A DNA stretch of 64,000 bases, taken from the NCBI RefSeq assembly GCF_035918095.1, contig NZ_CP109137.1, positions 4,280,001 through 4,344,000 of the forward strand. Direction: 5' to 3'. Under the pieces are notes generated by a model. That model was given only the letters and a program-made list of their open reading frames with translations. It searched no databases and was not told where the DNA came from. A program made the position numbers and the translations under genes. Of the stretch, positions 33,412-44,126 are shown piece after piece. The stretch comes from Streptomyces sp. NBC_01750 (lineage in GTDB: Bacteria > Actinomycetota > Actinomycetes > Streptomycetales > Streptomycetaceae). Position 1 is the stretch's first letter, and each line of letters begins with the position of its first letter.

Positions 33412-34212
33412 TCACTTCTGGGCGGCGCTCGCGGCCAGTCCCTTGCCGTTCGGCGCGGTGAGGGTCAGGCCGCGGTGCTGCAGTTGGTACGTCACCGTGC
33501 CATGGAGGACCTTGAGCAGTTCGCGCTCCAGATTCATCTCGGGGCCCGGGCACATCTTCCTGGTGGTTGCGAGGCGGCCGAAGGTGATGTCGGCGCCGCT
33601 GATCTTCGCGGTGCTGTGGAAGGTGTTGCAGCCGAGGCTGCCCTGTACGGACCCGTCCTTGCCGAAGGTCAGATACGCCTTCTTGTCGGTCCCGGCGGGC
33701 AGGGACGACGCGGTCCCGGCGGAGAGGAGTGAGTTCACCGACCATTTGGTGCCCACCAGCGGGGCCGGTCGCTCCGAGGTGAGGGCGATGGAGTCGCCCT
33801 TCTCGGTGGTCAGGGTGAGCTTCTCGTCGGTGATCTTCGCCTTGAGCTTGCCGGAGAAGGCGGCACGCAGTGTGTCCTCGAAGCCCTGGATGTCCTTGGC
33901 GCAGGCCATCTCGGTCATCTCACCCGGGCTCACGGTGACCGTGTCGCCCTCGACCTTGACGTCCGCCCCGAAGTGGTTGCAGCCGTAGTTGCCCTGGGCC
34001 CTGCCCTTGTCCGTGATCTCGACCTGCGCGCCGGCCGGCGCCGCGGTCTTCTTGCCACCGACGGTCACGCTGTCGACGGACCAGTGGACGCCGGTGAGGG
34101 GCAGATCGGTCCTGACCGAGCCGTCGCCGGAGCCGGAACCCGGCTCCGTGCCGCAGGCGGCAAGGGCGAGGAGTGCCAGGACGGTGACAGGGATGCTCAG
34201 CTGGTTCCGCAT
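33412..34212 (-). CDS. lipoprotein with two META (HslJ-like) domains
   Basis: A 266-residue protein. The lipoprotein signal 'VTVLALLALAACG' has a lipobox at about 17-20, followed by a Gly/Ser linker. Two META domains follow (about 38-145 and 150-262), each with the family pattern 'W.V.S' ... 'GCN.F' ('GNYGCNHFGAD', 'GSLGCNTFHST'). META domains occur in HslJ, linked to heat and novobiocin resistance, and in secreted proteins. The cysteine pairs in each domain may form disulfides outside the cell. It lies behind purF on the same strand but with its own terminator. Function at the membrane is not known. Confidence 0.9.
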   Translation of the reverse strand: MRNQLSIPVTVLALLALAACGTEPGSGSGDGSVRTDLPLTGVHWSVDSVTVGGKKTAAPAGAQVEITDKGRAQGNYGCNHFGADVKVEGDTVTVSPGEMTEMACAKDIQGFEDTLRAAFSGKLKAKITDEKLTLTTEKGDSIALTSERPAPLVGTKWSVNSLLSAGTASSLPAGTDKKAYLTFGKDGSVQGSLGCNTFHSTAKISGADITFGRLATTRKMCPGPEMNLERELLKVLHGTVTYQLQHRGLTLTAPNGKGLAASAAQK

Positions 34213-34279
34213 ACCGTTGGGACGGGGGACGTGTGGCTCTGGTTCCCACCACTGGTTCTTTCCACCGGGTTGAGCCGCG

Positions 34280-34356
34280 GCGTTCAGCCGAACGGTTCAG
34301 TCGCTGTGTTCAGCCGAACCTTTCGGCCGCTGCGTTCAACCACTGCGTTCAGCCGA
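34280..34356. repeat. short direct repeats of GTTCAGCCGA in an intergenic gap
   Basis: GTTCAGCCGA occurs at about 34282, 34309 and 34347, with degenerate forms between. The last copy includes the stop codon of the upstream gene (minus strand 'CTCGGCTGA'). The gap may have grown by local duplication of that gene's 3' end. Confidence 0.6.
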
Positions 34357-35140
34357 GGATCGGCAGCAGCGCCGAGAGGTCGGCGCGCTCGCCGCTCGCG
34401 CTGACCTTCGCCGCCTCGAGCGCCTCGGCCCATTCCGTGCGCCCCGTGGCGAGCCGGATCCAGGTCAGCGGGTCGGTCTCGACGACATTGGACGGGGTGC
34501 CGCGCGTGTGCCGCGGGCCTTCGACGCACTGCACGACCGCGAACGGCGGCACGCGCACCTCGGTGGATGCCCCGGGGGCCTTCACCGCGAGAGCGTCGGC
34601 GAGGAGCCGGGTGCAGGCGGCGAGCGCCTGTCGGTCGTACGGGATACCGAGGCCTGTCGCGTCGTTCAAGTCGTCTGTGTGAACGATGAGTTCGACGGTG
34701 CGGGTGACGAGGAAGTCGCCGAGGCGCATCGCGCCGACGCGGGTGGCGAGCAGTCGGCTGTCGGACGCGGCGGGCAGCAACTCGGCGAGCCGGGCGGCAG
34801 TTCGCACATAGAGCTCTTCGGGCTCGGCGCTCGCCGCGATCTCCTTGGTGTCGTCGGAGACCTTCCCGGCGAATGCGACAGTCGCGAACGGCCAGTCCAG
34901 CAGGTCGACTTCCTGCCTGGCGGGCTCGCGCTGCTCGAGACCCCGGCCGACCGCTCCGACGGCCATGGTGATGTGCCCGGCCAGATCGCGCACGGTCCAG
35001 TCGCCGAGGCGGGTGGGCAGAGCGAGCTGCTCGGGCGTGAGCGTGCCCACCGCCTGCCGTACGTTCTCGAACTGGGCGAGGGCGGCGGCGCGGATCTTTG
35101 CGGGGTCGTAGCTGCGCGTGCGCTTCTTGGCCGGTGGCAT
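34349..35140 (-). CDS. maleylpyruvate isomerase-type (MDMPI_N) / sterol carrier family protein
   Basis: A 263-residue protein. The N-terminal DinB-like four-helix domain is that of the mycothiol-dependent maleylpyruvate isomerase superfamily ('LPTRLGDWTVRDLAGHITMA' with the conserved His, and 'VELIVHTDDLNDATG' with the second metal-ligand His region). The C-terminal sterol-carrier-like domain (about 165-255) has 'VETDPLTWIRLATGR'. The basic N-terminus 'MPPAKKRTRSYDPAKIRAAA' is typical of the Streptomyces orthologue, often annotated as sterol carrier family protein. It may be a mycothiol S-transferase, but the substrate is not known. It stands alone on the minus strand, 42 nt from the previous gene's stop. 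Confidence 0.85.
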   Translation of the reverse strand: MPPAKKRTRSYDPAKIRAAALAQFENVRQAVGTLTPEQLALPTRLGDWTVRDLAGHITMAVGAVGRGLEQREPARQEVDLLDWPFATVAFAGKVSDDTKEIAASAEPEELYVRTAARLAELLPAASDSRLLATRVGAMRLGDFLVTRTVELIVHTDDLNDATGLGIPYDRQALAACTRLLADALAVKAPGASTEVRVPPFAVVQCVEGPRHTRGTPSNVVETDPLTWIRLATGRTEWAEALEAAKVSASGERADLSALLPILG

Positions 35141-35182
35141 GAGACCGACATTAAGGGGTGGGTACGACAGCGGGCGGGGCGT

Positions 35183-36526
35183 TCACTCCTTGACGAAGTC
35201 CGCGGGCTTGGGGAACTTCACGTCCACGCAGCCGCGGCGGGCGGCGACGTCGTCGACGTACGCACGGAACAGGGCGCCGAGCCGCTTCCGGGCGACCTTG
35301 TCGTAGTCGTCCGCCACGGTCAGGGTGTGCACAGCCGGTACGCCACGGCAGACGGACGAGGCCCACCACACACTGGCCTCCGGATGGCCGCCCGCGGTGC
35401 CGGGCGCCAGGTGGCGCTGCTCGGACCTGCGGGTGATTCCGGCGTCCGAGTAGACGATCTTCGCCTCGTCCCCGAACCACGAGTCCAGGGCGAGCCACCA
35501 GGGGTCGTAGCCATGGATCCCGTCGTCGGCCTCCACGCCGCTCGCGCGCGCGGCGCGCCCGGCAGCGGACGGGCTGAGCGCCAGCAGGCACCGCTCGCTC
35601 ATGGCCTGCCCGGCGGCCGGTGTGGCGAGAGCCCGGTCCGGGAGATTCCCGCGGGCCGAGTTGCGCAGCAGCCTTGGGTACCAGGCGCAGGTTCCGTCCG
35701 CCCGCTGGGCCGGGACGAGACGGCTGCTCGGTACGTCGAGGGTGGTGTCGGGCGCGTCGGGCACCTCGGCCGCGCAGCCGAGCCTGTCGGCGGCCTTGCG
35801 CGCCGCGCGCACGGCGATGTCGGCAAGGCGTGCCCGGTCGGCCTTCGACGTCTGCGTCTCTTCGTACATCGCCTTGGCATCGACGGTCAGGGACGTCAGG
35901 CCGGCCTTCGAAGTCGGCTTCGAGCAGACCGCGGTGACCGAGACCGAGTCGTCGTCGAACGAGCCGAGGCTGCCGTCATCGCCGAGGGGCTGGTCCGGTA
36001 CGTAGTCCGCGGCGCTCGTGATGTCGTCCGGCCGCCGGCGGTCGTAGCGATCGCCGAACGGCTCCTCCTCGTGCGCGCCCACGATGTTCCCGTACTCCTC
36101 GTTCGGCCGCGGAGTGAACGCCAGGGCGAAGTACCCGTAGCTGGTACCGGCTTTGCCGACCCGGTATATCTCGCACGCCCCGGGCGCCGTCGGCGGATCC
36201 AGGTCGAAGCGGTCGTCGTCGGAACTGCCCGCCTTCGCACGGACGATCCCGCCGCCCAGGTCCATGACCGCAGCCGGATCGACCACGTCCCCACAGGCCT
36301 CCGAGATCGCCTTCTCGCTGGCCGCCCGGTCGCGGTGCTCGTCGTATTCCAGCCAGAACCCCCAGCAGGCGGCACCGGTCCCGGCCACCGCGACAGCGCA
36401 CAGCAGCCGGTTGAACGCGTTGCGCCGACGGCTTCCGCGGTCCGGAAATCGCCGCGGCGCGCGGTGGGGAAACGCTATGTGCGAGCCCGGATCGTCCGGC
36501 CAGCGCGACAAGTGCGGGTGGTTCAT
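35183..36526 (-). CDS. hypothetical membrane-anchored protein, 447 aa
   Basis: A 447-residue protein with a basic Pro-rich cytoplasmic N-terminus (about 1-38), one transmembrane helix (about 40-60, 'LLCAVAVAGTGAACWGFWL') and a large extracellular part. The latter contains about ten cysteines and the repeated theme 'C...Y' ('GACEIYRVGKAG', 'GTCAWYPRLLRN'). I do not recognise a named domain. The two halves of the extracellular part look weakly alike and may be an old duplication. It lies upstream of the sterol-carrier-family gene on the same strand. The ATG at 36526 has no strong Shine-Dalgarno site. Confidence 0.8.
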   Translation of the reverse strand: MNHPHLSRWPDDPGSHIAFPHRAPRRFPDRGSRRRNAFNRLLCAVAVAGTGAACWGFWLEYDEHRDRAASEKAISEACGDVVDPAAVMDLGGGIVRAKAGSSDDDRFDLDPPTAPGACEIYRVGKAGTSYGYFALAFTPRPNEEYGNIVGAHEEEPFGDRYDRRRPDDITSAADYVPDQPLGDDGSLGSFDDDSVSVTAVCSKPTSKAGLTSLTVDAKAMYEETQTSKADRARLADIAVRAARKAADRLGCAAEVPDAPDTTLDVPSSRLVPAQRADGTCAWYPRLLRNSARGNLPDRALATPAAGQAMSERCLLALSPSAAGRAARASGVEADDGIHGYDPWWLALDSWFGDEAKIVYSDAGITRRSEQRHLAPGTAGGHPEASVWWASSVCRGVPAVHTLTVADDYDKVARKRLGALFRAYVDDVAARRGCVDVKFPKPADFVKE

Positions 36527-36740
36527 GGACTTCCGACTCCCCGTAGGACGGCACGGCCGCCGAAGCTATCAGGCGTGGACGTACGGCTTCCCGGCGGTGA
36601 GCGATTCGCCGTTCCCCGGAACACCGATACCGCGCCGACGGAAACGGAATTCCCCGCGCCGTATTCAGGCCCGGCCCGCCCATGCCGATTTCACTGATCT
36701 CGTTGCCTTCGAGCCCGGCCCGTCCGGTCGCCGAACGACT

Positions 36741-36774
36741 GAGCCCCTGCCCGGGTGGACCCGGACAGGGGCTC
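36741..36774 (-). terminator. terminator of the purS-purQ-purL operon
   Basis: GAGCCCCTGCCCGG (36741-36754) pairs with CCGGACAGGGGCTC (36761-36774), with one mismatch, 18 nt after the purL stop. Confidence 0.8.
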
Positions 36775-36791
36775 GATCGATCGGTGATGCG

Positions 36792-39037
<2,246 letters not shown>

Positions 39038-39041
<4 letters not shown>

Positions 39042-39718
39042 GCGGAGACCAGCTTCTTCAGGATCGAGGTGAAGAATCCGAGGCCGTCGGTGCGGCCCGT
39101 ACCGATCAGCGGCTCGACGGCGTGCTCGGGGTGCGGCATCAGACCGACGACATTGCCCGCGGCGTTGGTGATGCCGGCGATGTCACGGAGCGAGCCGTTC
39201 GGATTGAAGTCGAGATAACGGAAGGCGACCCGGCCCTCGGCCTCGAGCTCGTCGAGCGTGTGCTCGTCGGCGACGTACCGCCCGTCCATGTTCTTGAGCG
39301 GGATCTGGATCTCCTGACCGGCGGTGTAGTCCGCCGTCCAGGCCGTCTCGCTCGTCTCCACCCGCAGCTTCTGCTCGCGGCAGATGAAATGGAGGTGGTT
39401 GTTCTGGAGCATCGCGCCCGGCAGCAGATGCGACTCGGTGAGGATCTGGAAGCCGTTGCAGATACCGAGGACCGGCAGACCGGCCTTGGCCTGCTCGATG
39501 ATCGTCTCCATCACCGGCGAGAAGCGGGCGATGGCTCCGGCCCGCAGATAGTCGCCGTAGGAGAAGCCTCCGGCCAGGACCACGGCGTCGACCTGCTTGA
39601 GGTCCTTGTCGCGATGCCAGAGCGATACGGGTTCGGCGCCCGCGAGCCGGACAGCGCGCAGACTGTCCTTGTCGTCGAGCGTGCCGGGGAACGTGACGAC
39701 GCCGATACGAGCGGTCAC
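39038..39718 (-). CDS. purQ: phosphoribosylformylglycinamidine synthase, glutaminase subunit PurQ
   Basis: A 226-residue class I glutamine amidotransferase that releases ammonia for PurL. The nucleophile elbow is '[10 protein letters not shown]' (catalytic Cys) and the His-Glu pair is in 'MPHPEHAVE'. '[15 protein letters not shown]' is also typical. It overlaps purS upstream and purL downstream by 4 nt each. Confidence 0.97.
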
Positions 39719-39960
39719 GACTCCACCTTCACGACGAAGTCCTCGATGACGGTGTTGGCGAGGAACGTTTCGGCCATCTCGTGGATGCGGGCGAGGGCGG
39801 CGTCATCGACCGGCCCCTCCACCTCCAGCTCGAAGCGCTTTCCCTGACGGACGTCCGCGATCCCCTCGAATCCGAGGCGGGGCAGTGCGCGCTGCACCGC
39901 TTGGCCCTGGGGGTCGAGGATCTCGGGCTTGAGCATGACGTCGACTACGACGCGTGCCAC
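39715..39960 (-). CDS. purS: phosphoribosylformylglycinamidine synthase subunit PurS
   Basis: An 81-residue protein, the small structural subunit that bridges PurL and PurQ. The family sequence is plain ('[20 protein letters not shown]', '[13 protein letters not shown]'). GTG 39960 is chosen over GTG 39966 because GGGAG lies 6 nt upstream and the protein then begins as in the family. First gene of the operon. The 278-nt gap to the divergent lsr2-like gene carries both promoters. Confidence 0.95.
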   Translation of the reverse strand: MARVVVDVMLKPEILDPQGQAVQRALPRLGFEGIADVRQGKRFELEVEGPVDDAALARIHEMAETFLANTVIEDFVVKVES

Positions 39961-40238
39961 GGGCACTCCCGGTGGTGTGTTGCGAGGGCGGTTCCCTCAG
40001 CGTACCCGCCTGAAAATTCTACGCGGGTAGATATCGGGAGAACGCCCAGGGAAAATCCAGAGAAAAATCCCGCTCCCATTGACGTTGGACACGCGCAAGT
40101 AATTGCCGGGGCTTCACAATGCGGCGCCTTCCGCTGTACAAAGGAATACAGAGGAAAGCAGCATTGCCCCTCACCAGCCGGAAAGCCGGTATCACCGCAT
40201 GCCAGAACCGGCGATACCGCAGGAAAGGACCGATATCC

Positions 40239-40574
40239 GTGGCTCAGCGAGTAGTGGTCACGCTCTCCGACGACATGGACGGCGGAGAAGCGGCGGAAAC
40301 GGTCGCGTTCGCGCTGGACGGGAAGTCGTACGAGATCGACCTCAATCCCTCCAATGCAAAGAAACTGCGCAAGGCCCTGGCTCCGTACATGGCGGCCGGC
40401 CGAAAGCAGACAAACGCCGGGAAGCGTGACAAGTCCCGCATCTCCTACCGGCACACCGCACTCGCGCCCGCGCCGGCGGCCGTGCGGGCCTGGGCGCAGT
40501 CCAACAAGATGGACGTGCCCGCTCGCGGCCGGATCCCCAAGAGGGTCTACGAGGCCTTCCGCGAAGCCAGTTGA
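40239..40574 (+). CDS. lsrL: Lsr2-like nucleoid-associated protein
   Basis: A 111-residue xenogeneic-silencing protein. The N-terminal beta-hairpin and helix (about 1-55) drive oligomerisation ('VAQRVVVTLSDDMDGGEAAE', 'KSYEIDLNPSNAKKLRKAL'). The C-terminal DNA-binding domain has the minor-groove 'RGR' at 96-98 ('VRAWAQSNKMDVPARGRIP'). It begins with GTG 40239; AGGAAAGGA lies about 9 nt before. The location beside purS fits the second Lsr2 paralogue of Streptomyces (LsrL) rather than the main Lsr2. An inverted repeat CGGTATC/GATACCG (40187-40193, 40213-40219) precedes the start and could be an operator. Confidence 0.92.
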   Translation: MAQRVVVTLSDDMDGGEAAETVAFALDGKSYEIDLNPSNAKKLRKALAPYMAAGRKQTNAGKRDKSRISYRHTALAPAPAAVRAWAQSNKMDVPARGRIPKRVYEAFREAS

Positions 40575-40674
40575 GAGGCGCGCGCCGATCTGAGTTGCAC
40601 TGCACCCCTGCTGTTCGGCTAGAGTCTGGAGCACGCCGAGGGGCGAGGCCGCAAGGTCTTACCTCGCGCAGCGT

Positions 40675-40746
40675 GCGGGTGTAGTTCAGTAGTAGAACAT
40701 CCCCCTTCCAGGGGGAAGGCGCAGTGTGCAATTCCTGTCACCCGCT
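40675..40746 (+). tRNA. tRNA-Gly (UCC)
   Basis: A cloverleaf with anticodon TCC in 'CCCCCTTCCAGGGGG', acceptor GCGGGTG/CACCCGC and discriminator T. A TTGCAC...TAGAGT promoter (19-nt spacing) lies about 55-80 nt upstream. Confidence 0.95.
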
Positions 40747-40826
40747 CTGCATCGCTTTACCGGCCATCCAGATGGATCAGGTAGAGTGGTGATCGCGCCG
40801 TTCAGTGAGAGCTGAGCGGAAGCAAT

Positions 40827-40899
40827 GCGGACGTGGCTCAGTTGGTAGAGCATCACCTTGCCAAGGTGAGGGTCGCGAGTTCGAATCTCGTCGTCCGCT
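40827..40899 (+). tRNA. tRNA-Gly (GCC), copy 1
   Basis: Anticodon GCC in 'CACCTTGCCAAGGTG', acceptor GCGGACG/CGTCCGC and discriminator T. A closely related second copy is at 42969. Confidence 0.95.
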
Positions 40900-40906
40900 C
40901 AGAGTA

Positions 40907-40939
40907 CGAAGGCCCCGGTCGAATCGACCGGGGCCTTCG
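40907..40939 (+). terminator. terminator after tRNA-Gly copy 1
   Basis: CGAAGGCCCCGGTCG (40907-40921) pairs perfectly with CGACCGGGGCCTTCG (40925-40939), with a 3-nt loop. The core GGCCCCGGTC/GACCGGGGCC recurs after tRNA-Gly copy 2. Confidence 0.85.
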
Positions 40940-41159
40940 TCGTATGCGCAGTTGCGTTCTTCGGGCCTCCCTCCGGCATCGACGACCGAGCCCGATGACA
41001 TTCGTCATGGGGGGTGGTGACAGCACGCACTGCTCGCGCGCCTCGTCCGGCGGAAGCCTTGAGGCATGACCAGCCACGAGTACATGGATCGGCCTGTGGG
41101 CGAGCACGTGGACGAAGACGTGAGGCAGCACGTGGACGAGCACGTGATCAAGGTGGACG

Positions 41160-41560
41160 CTGGGGACGAACAGCGGGGGCAGGACCTCCACCGTCGAGCT
41201 CCTGGAGGGCCTGTCCCGCCCTGACAGCGGGACGGTGCGGGTGCTCGGCCACGACCCGTACCGCGAGCGCGCCGCCGTCCGGCCCCGGATCGGCGTGATG
41301 CTCCAGGAGGGCGGCTTTCCCTCCGACCTGACGGTCGCCGAGACCGTCCGGATGTGGGCGGGCTGTACGACCGGGGCGCGGACGACCGGTGAGGCGCTGG
41401 GGCTGGTGGGGCTCGGGCGGCGTTCCGGCGTACGGGTGAAGCAGCTGTCCGGCGGCGAGCGGCGGGCGGCTGGACCTGGCACTGGCGCTCCTCGGCCGGC
41501 CCGAGGCGCTCTTCCTCGACGAGCGGACCACCGGGCTCGACGCGGAAGGACGTCGCGAAA
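41160..41560 (+). pseudogene. ABC transporter ATPase, decayed
   Basis: The relics of a drug-export-type ATPase appear in three frames: a damaged Walker A ('GTNSGGRTSTVELLEGL', with the catalytic Lys replaced by Arg), then 'RIGVMLQEGGFPSDLTVAET' (Q-loop), 'VKQLSGGE' (signature) and, after a frame change at about 41465, Walker B 'ALFLDERTTGLDAEGR'. In intact relatives this last motif is FLDEPTTGLD. The N-terminus is replaced by unrelated repetitive 'HVDEDVRQHVDEHV' sequence. It cannot encode a working ATPase. Confidence 0.85.
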
Positions 41561-41565
41561 CCTGG

Positions 41566-41900
41566 GTGGCGATGGTCGGTGCGATCAAGTCGGCGACCAC
41601 GCCGATCGATCTCGACGGGACGGGGATCAGCGTCGCCGAGGCCGCGATGACCGGCGGAATCGGTATGACGCTGATCATCGTCGACTACTCCAACCTCGCC
41701 TCGGCGTACACCGCGTGGCGCGAGGCCCTGTCGCTCAAGCGACTGCGTACGGGCGAGGTTTCGGATCCGGAGATCCTCGCGGGGATAGCGCTGCCGGCGG
41801 TCGTACTGGCGCTCGCGCAGTGTGGGTTGATGGTGGCGGCCGGGGCGGCGCTGCTGCACCTGAAGGTGCCACAGCGACCCGAACTGCTCGTGGCGGGCGC
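41566..41900 (+). pseudogene. ABC transporter permease fragment
   Basis: Joined directly to the ATPase relic are about 110 codons of an ABC-2 type permease ('MVGAIKSATTPIDLDGTGIS', 'MTGGIGMTLIIVDYSNL', 'LALAQCGLMVAAGAALLHL'). Both ends are missing. The start of the permease and its later helices have been deleted, so the ATPase end and a sensor-kinase end have become neighbours. Confidence 0.8.
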
Positions 41901-41914
41901 ACTGTTGGGGCGGC

Positions 41915-42332
41915 CGGTATCGACTGCGGGATCGAGGACGGTGACGGCAGTGAGCTGACGAACCGGGTCCACTCGGCGCTCGGCCGGGCGGTGCGGGAGG
42001 CGACGGCCAATGTGCTGCGGCACTCGGACGCGGCACGCTGCGCGATCCGGCTGACGGGAACGGCGGATCACGTGGTCCTGGTCGTCGAGAACGACGGGGT
42101 GCTCGAGCCCGACGAGGGGACGACCAGGACGAGTGGTGCTGGTGAGTCAGGTGGTGCTGGTGCGCCGGACGGTTCCGACGGGCCGGGCAGGAATGGCAGG
42201 CCCATCGGCTCGGGGCCGGCCGGCCTGCGTGAACGACTGGCCGCGCTGGACGGCTCACTGGACGCGGGCTTGGCCGCCAAGGGCCTTTTCCAGCTCACGG
42301 CGAAGGTGCCGCTCCCTCAGGAGGAACGATGA
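41915..42332 (+). pseudogene. sensor histidine kinase, C-terminal ATPase remnant
   Basis: A frame change after the permease fragment leads into the catalytic domain of a NarL/DesK-type histidine kinase. It shows the N-box 'VREATANVLRHSDAARCAIR', 'VVLVVENDGV' and 'GPAGLRERLAALDG'. The sensor part and the phosphoacceptor His domain are absent. The stop at 42330 overlaps the start of the response regulator (ATGA), which preserves the ancestral gene order. Confidence 0.8.
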
Positions 42333-42950
42333 CCACACCCCCGTACGCGTGCTGCTCGCCGATGACGAGCACCTGATCCGGGGTGCGCCGGCCGCGCTGC
42401 TCGCGCTCGAGGACGGTCTCGTGGTCGTCGCCGAGGCGGCGGCGTCGGGCACCGAGGCTCTCGCGATGGCGCGGGCACACCGGCCCGACGTCGCGGTCCT
42501 CGATCTTCAGATGCCCGGCCCGGACGGTGTGAGTGTGGCCACATCTCTACGGGCTGAGCTGCCCGAGTGCCGGACCGTGATCGTGACAGGTAACGGGTTG
42601 CCGGGCCATCTGAAACGGGCGCTGGTGGCGGGAGTGCGCGGGTTTGCCCCGAAGACCGTCAGCGCCCAGCGGCCGGCCGAGATCATCCGTACCGTGCATG
42701 CCGGAAACCGCTATGTGGACCCGGAGTTGGCGGCCGACGCGATCTCTGCCGGGGACTCTCCGCCGACCGTGCGGGAGGCGCAGGTGCTGGAGCCGGCGGC
42801 GGACGGGAGCCCATCGCGGAGATCGCGGAGAAGGCCTCGCTGTCGCAGGGGACGGTACGGAACCACCTCTCGTCGGCCGCGTCCAGCTGGGGGCCGAGAA
42901 CCGACACACGGCGGTACGTCTCGCACGCGCGCGAGGTTGGGTATAGTGGT
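42329..42950 (+). pseudogene. NarL/LuxR-type response regulator with several frameshifts
   Basis: The ATG at 42329 is one base out of frame with the receiver domain, because of a run of five C after 'ACCACA' (42338-42342). The receiver itself is well kept ('RVLLADDEHLIRG', phosphoacceptor Asp in 'VAVLDLQMPGPDGV', 'TVIVTGNG'). The output HTH is spread over two further frames: 'PTVREAQVLE', then 'IAEIAEKASLSQGTVRNHL', then 'LGAENRHTAVRLARARGWV'. At least three indels are needed to restore it. Confidence 0.85.
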
Positions 42951-42968
42951 CCCCGCGCTACAGCGCAT

Positions 42969-43041
42969 GCGGACGTAGCTCAGTTGGTAGAGCGCAACCT
43001 TGCCAAGGTTGAGGTCGCCAGTTCGAACCTGGTCGTCCGCT
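42969..43041 (+). tRNA. tRNA-Gly (GCC), copy 2
   Basis: Anticodon GCC in 'CAACCTTGCCAAGGTTG', acceptor GCGGACG/CGTCCGC. It differs from copy 1 at a few stem positions. TATAGT at about 42943 is a likely -10 element. Confidence 0.95.
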
Positions 43042-43047
43042 CAGATT

Positions 43048-43078
43048 GAAGGCCCCGGTCCTGGTGACCGGGGCCTTC
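43048..43078 (+). terminator. terminator after tRNA-Gly copy 2
   Basis: GAAGGCCCCGGTC (43048-43060) pairs with GACCGGGGCCTTC (43066-43078) and is followed by TTC. It lies at the 3' end of the convergent purC gene and may serve both. Confidence 0.8.
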
Positions 43079-43089
43079 TTCGTGCGCCG

Positions 43090-43989
43090 CTACTGCCAGG
43101 GGGTGCCGGTCAGCAGTTCGTACGCCTCGATGTACTTGCCGCGGGTCGCGTCGACGATCTCCTGCGGGAGGGCCGGCGGCGGCTGTTCGCTCTTCCTGTC
43201 CCAGCCGGAGGCGGGCGAAGTCAGCCAGTCGCGGACGTACTGCTTGTCGTACGAGGGCTGGGCGCGGCCCGGCTCCCAGCCGGCGACCGGCCAGAAGCGC
43301 GAGGAGTCCGGGGTCAGCACCTCGTCGGCGATGACGAGCTCGTCGCCCTCGAATCCGAACTCGAACTTGGTGTCCGCGAGGATGATGCCGCGCTCGCGGG
43401 CGATGTCACGGGCCCGGCCGTAGACGGCGAGGGTCGTCCGGCGCAGCTGGGCCGCCGTGTCCGCGCCGACCTGGCGGGCGACTTCCTCGTAGCTGACGTT
43501 CTCGTCGTGGTCACCGACGGCCGCCTTGGTGGCGGGGGTGAAGATCGGGGCCGGGAGCTCGGAGCCGTCGCTGAGGCCCTCGGGCAGCGCCAGACCGCAG
43601 ACGGTGCGGGACTCCTCGTACTCGACGAGACCGGACCCGGTGAGATAGCCGCGGGCGACACATTCGACCGGGACCATCCGCAGGGACTTGCAGACAAGGG
43701 TGCGGCCGGCCCAGTCGGCAGGGGCGCCGGCGGGCAGCTCGGTGGAGATGACGTGGTTCGGTACGAGGCTCTCGAGACGCTCGAACCACCAGAGTGAGAG
43801 CCGGGTGAGCACCCGTCCCTTGTCGGGGATCTCGGTGGGCAGCACCCAGTCGTACGCGGACATGCGGTCGCTGGCGACCATCACGAGGTCGCCCGCCTCG
43901 TTCTGGTACAGATCGCGCACCTTGCCGGTGTGCAGGTGCACCAGGCCCGGCACCTGAAGCGGCTCGGGCTTTTCGACGAATCCGGACAC
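43090..43989 (-). CDS. purC: phosphoribosylaminoimidazole-succinocarboxamide synthase
   Basis: A 299-residue cytosolic ligase, CAIR + aspartate + ATP -> SAICAR. The family motifs are 'HTGKVRDLY', 'ASDRMSAYDWVLPTEIPDKG', 'VECVARGYLTGSGLVEY' and 'IILADTKFEFGFEGDELV'. Length is that of the 300-residue actinobacterial/yeast-like form. GTG 43989 is chosen because GGGGAGGAA lies about 4-10 nt before it and the protein then begins 'VSGFVEKPEPL'. It is monocistronic. Confidence 0.97.
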   Translation of the reverse strand: MSGFVEKPEPLQVPGLVHLHTGKVRDLYQNEAGDLVMVASDRMSAYDWVLPTEIPDKGRVLTRLSLWWFERLESLVPNHVISTELPAGAPADWAGRTLVCKSLRMVPVECVARGYLTGSGLVEYEESRTVCGLALPEGLSDGSELPAPIFTPATKAAVGDHDENVSYEEVARQVGADTAAQLRRTTLAVYGRARDIARERGIILADTKFEFGFEGDELVIADEVLTPDSSRFWPVAGWEPGRAQPSYDKQYVRDWLTSPASGWDRKSEQPPPALPQEIVDATRGKYIEAYELLTGTPWQ

Positions 43990-44126
43990 GGTTCCTCCCC
44001 GTGGTTGAACAAAAAGGGGCGCCCGAAGGGGCAACGAGCAGGGCGATGGTGGGAGACGGGCGGGACGACGGCTCCGATTCTCCCGTACGCCGGCAGCGTG
44101 GGCCTGGTCAGGGGTGCCGATCGGCC

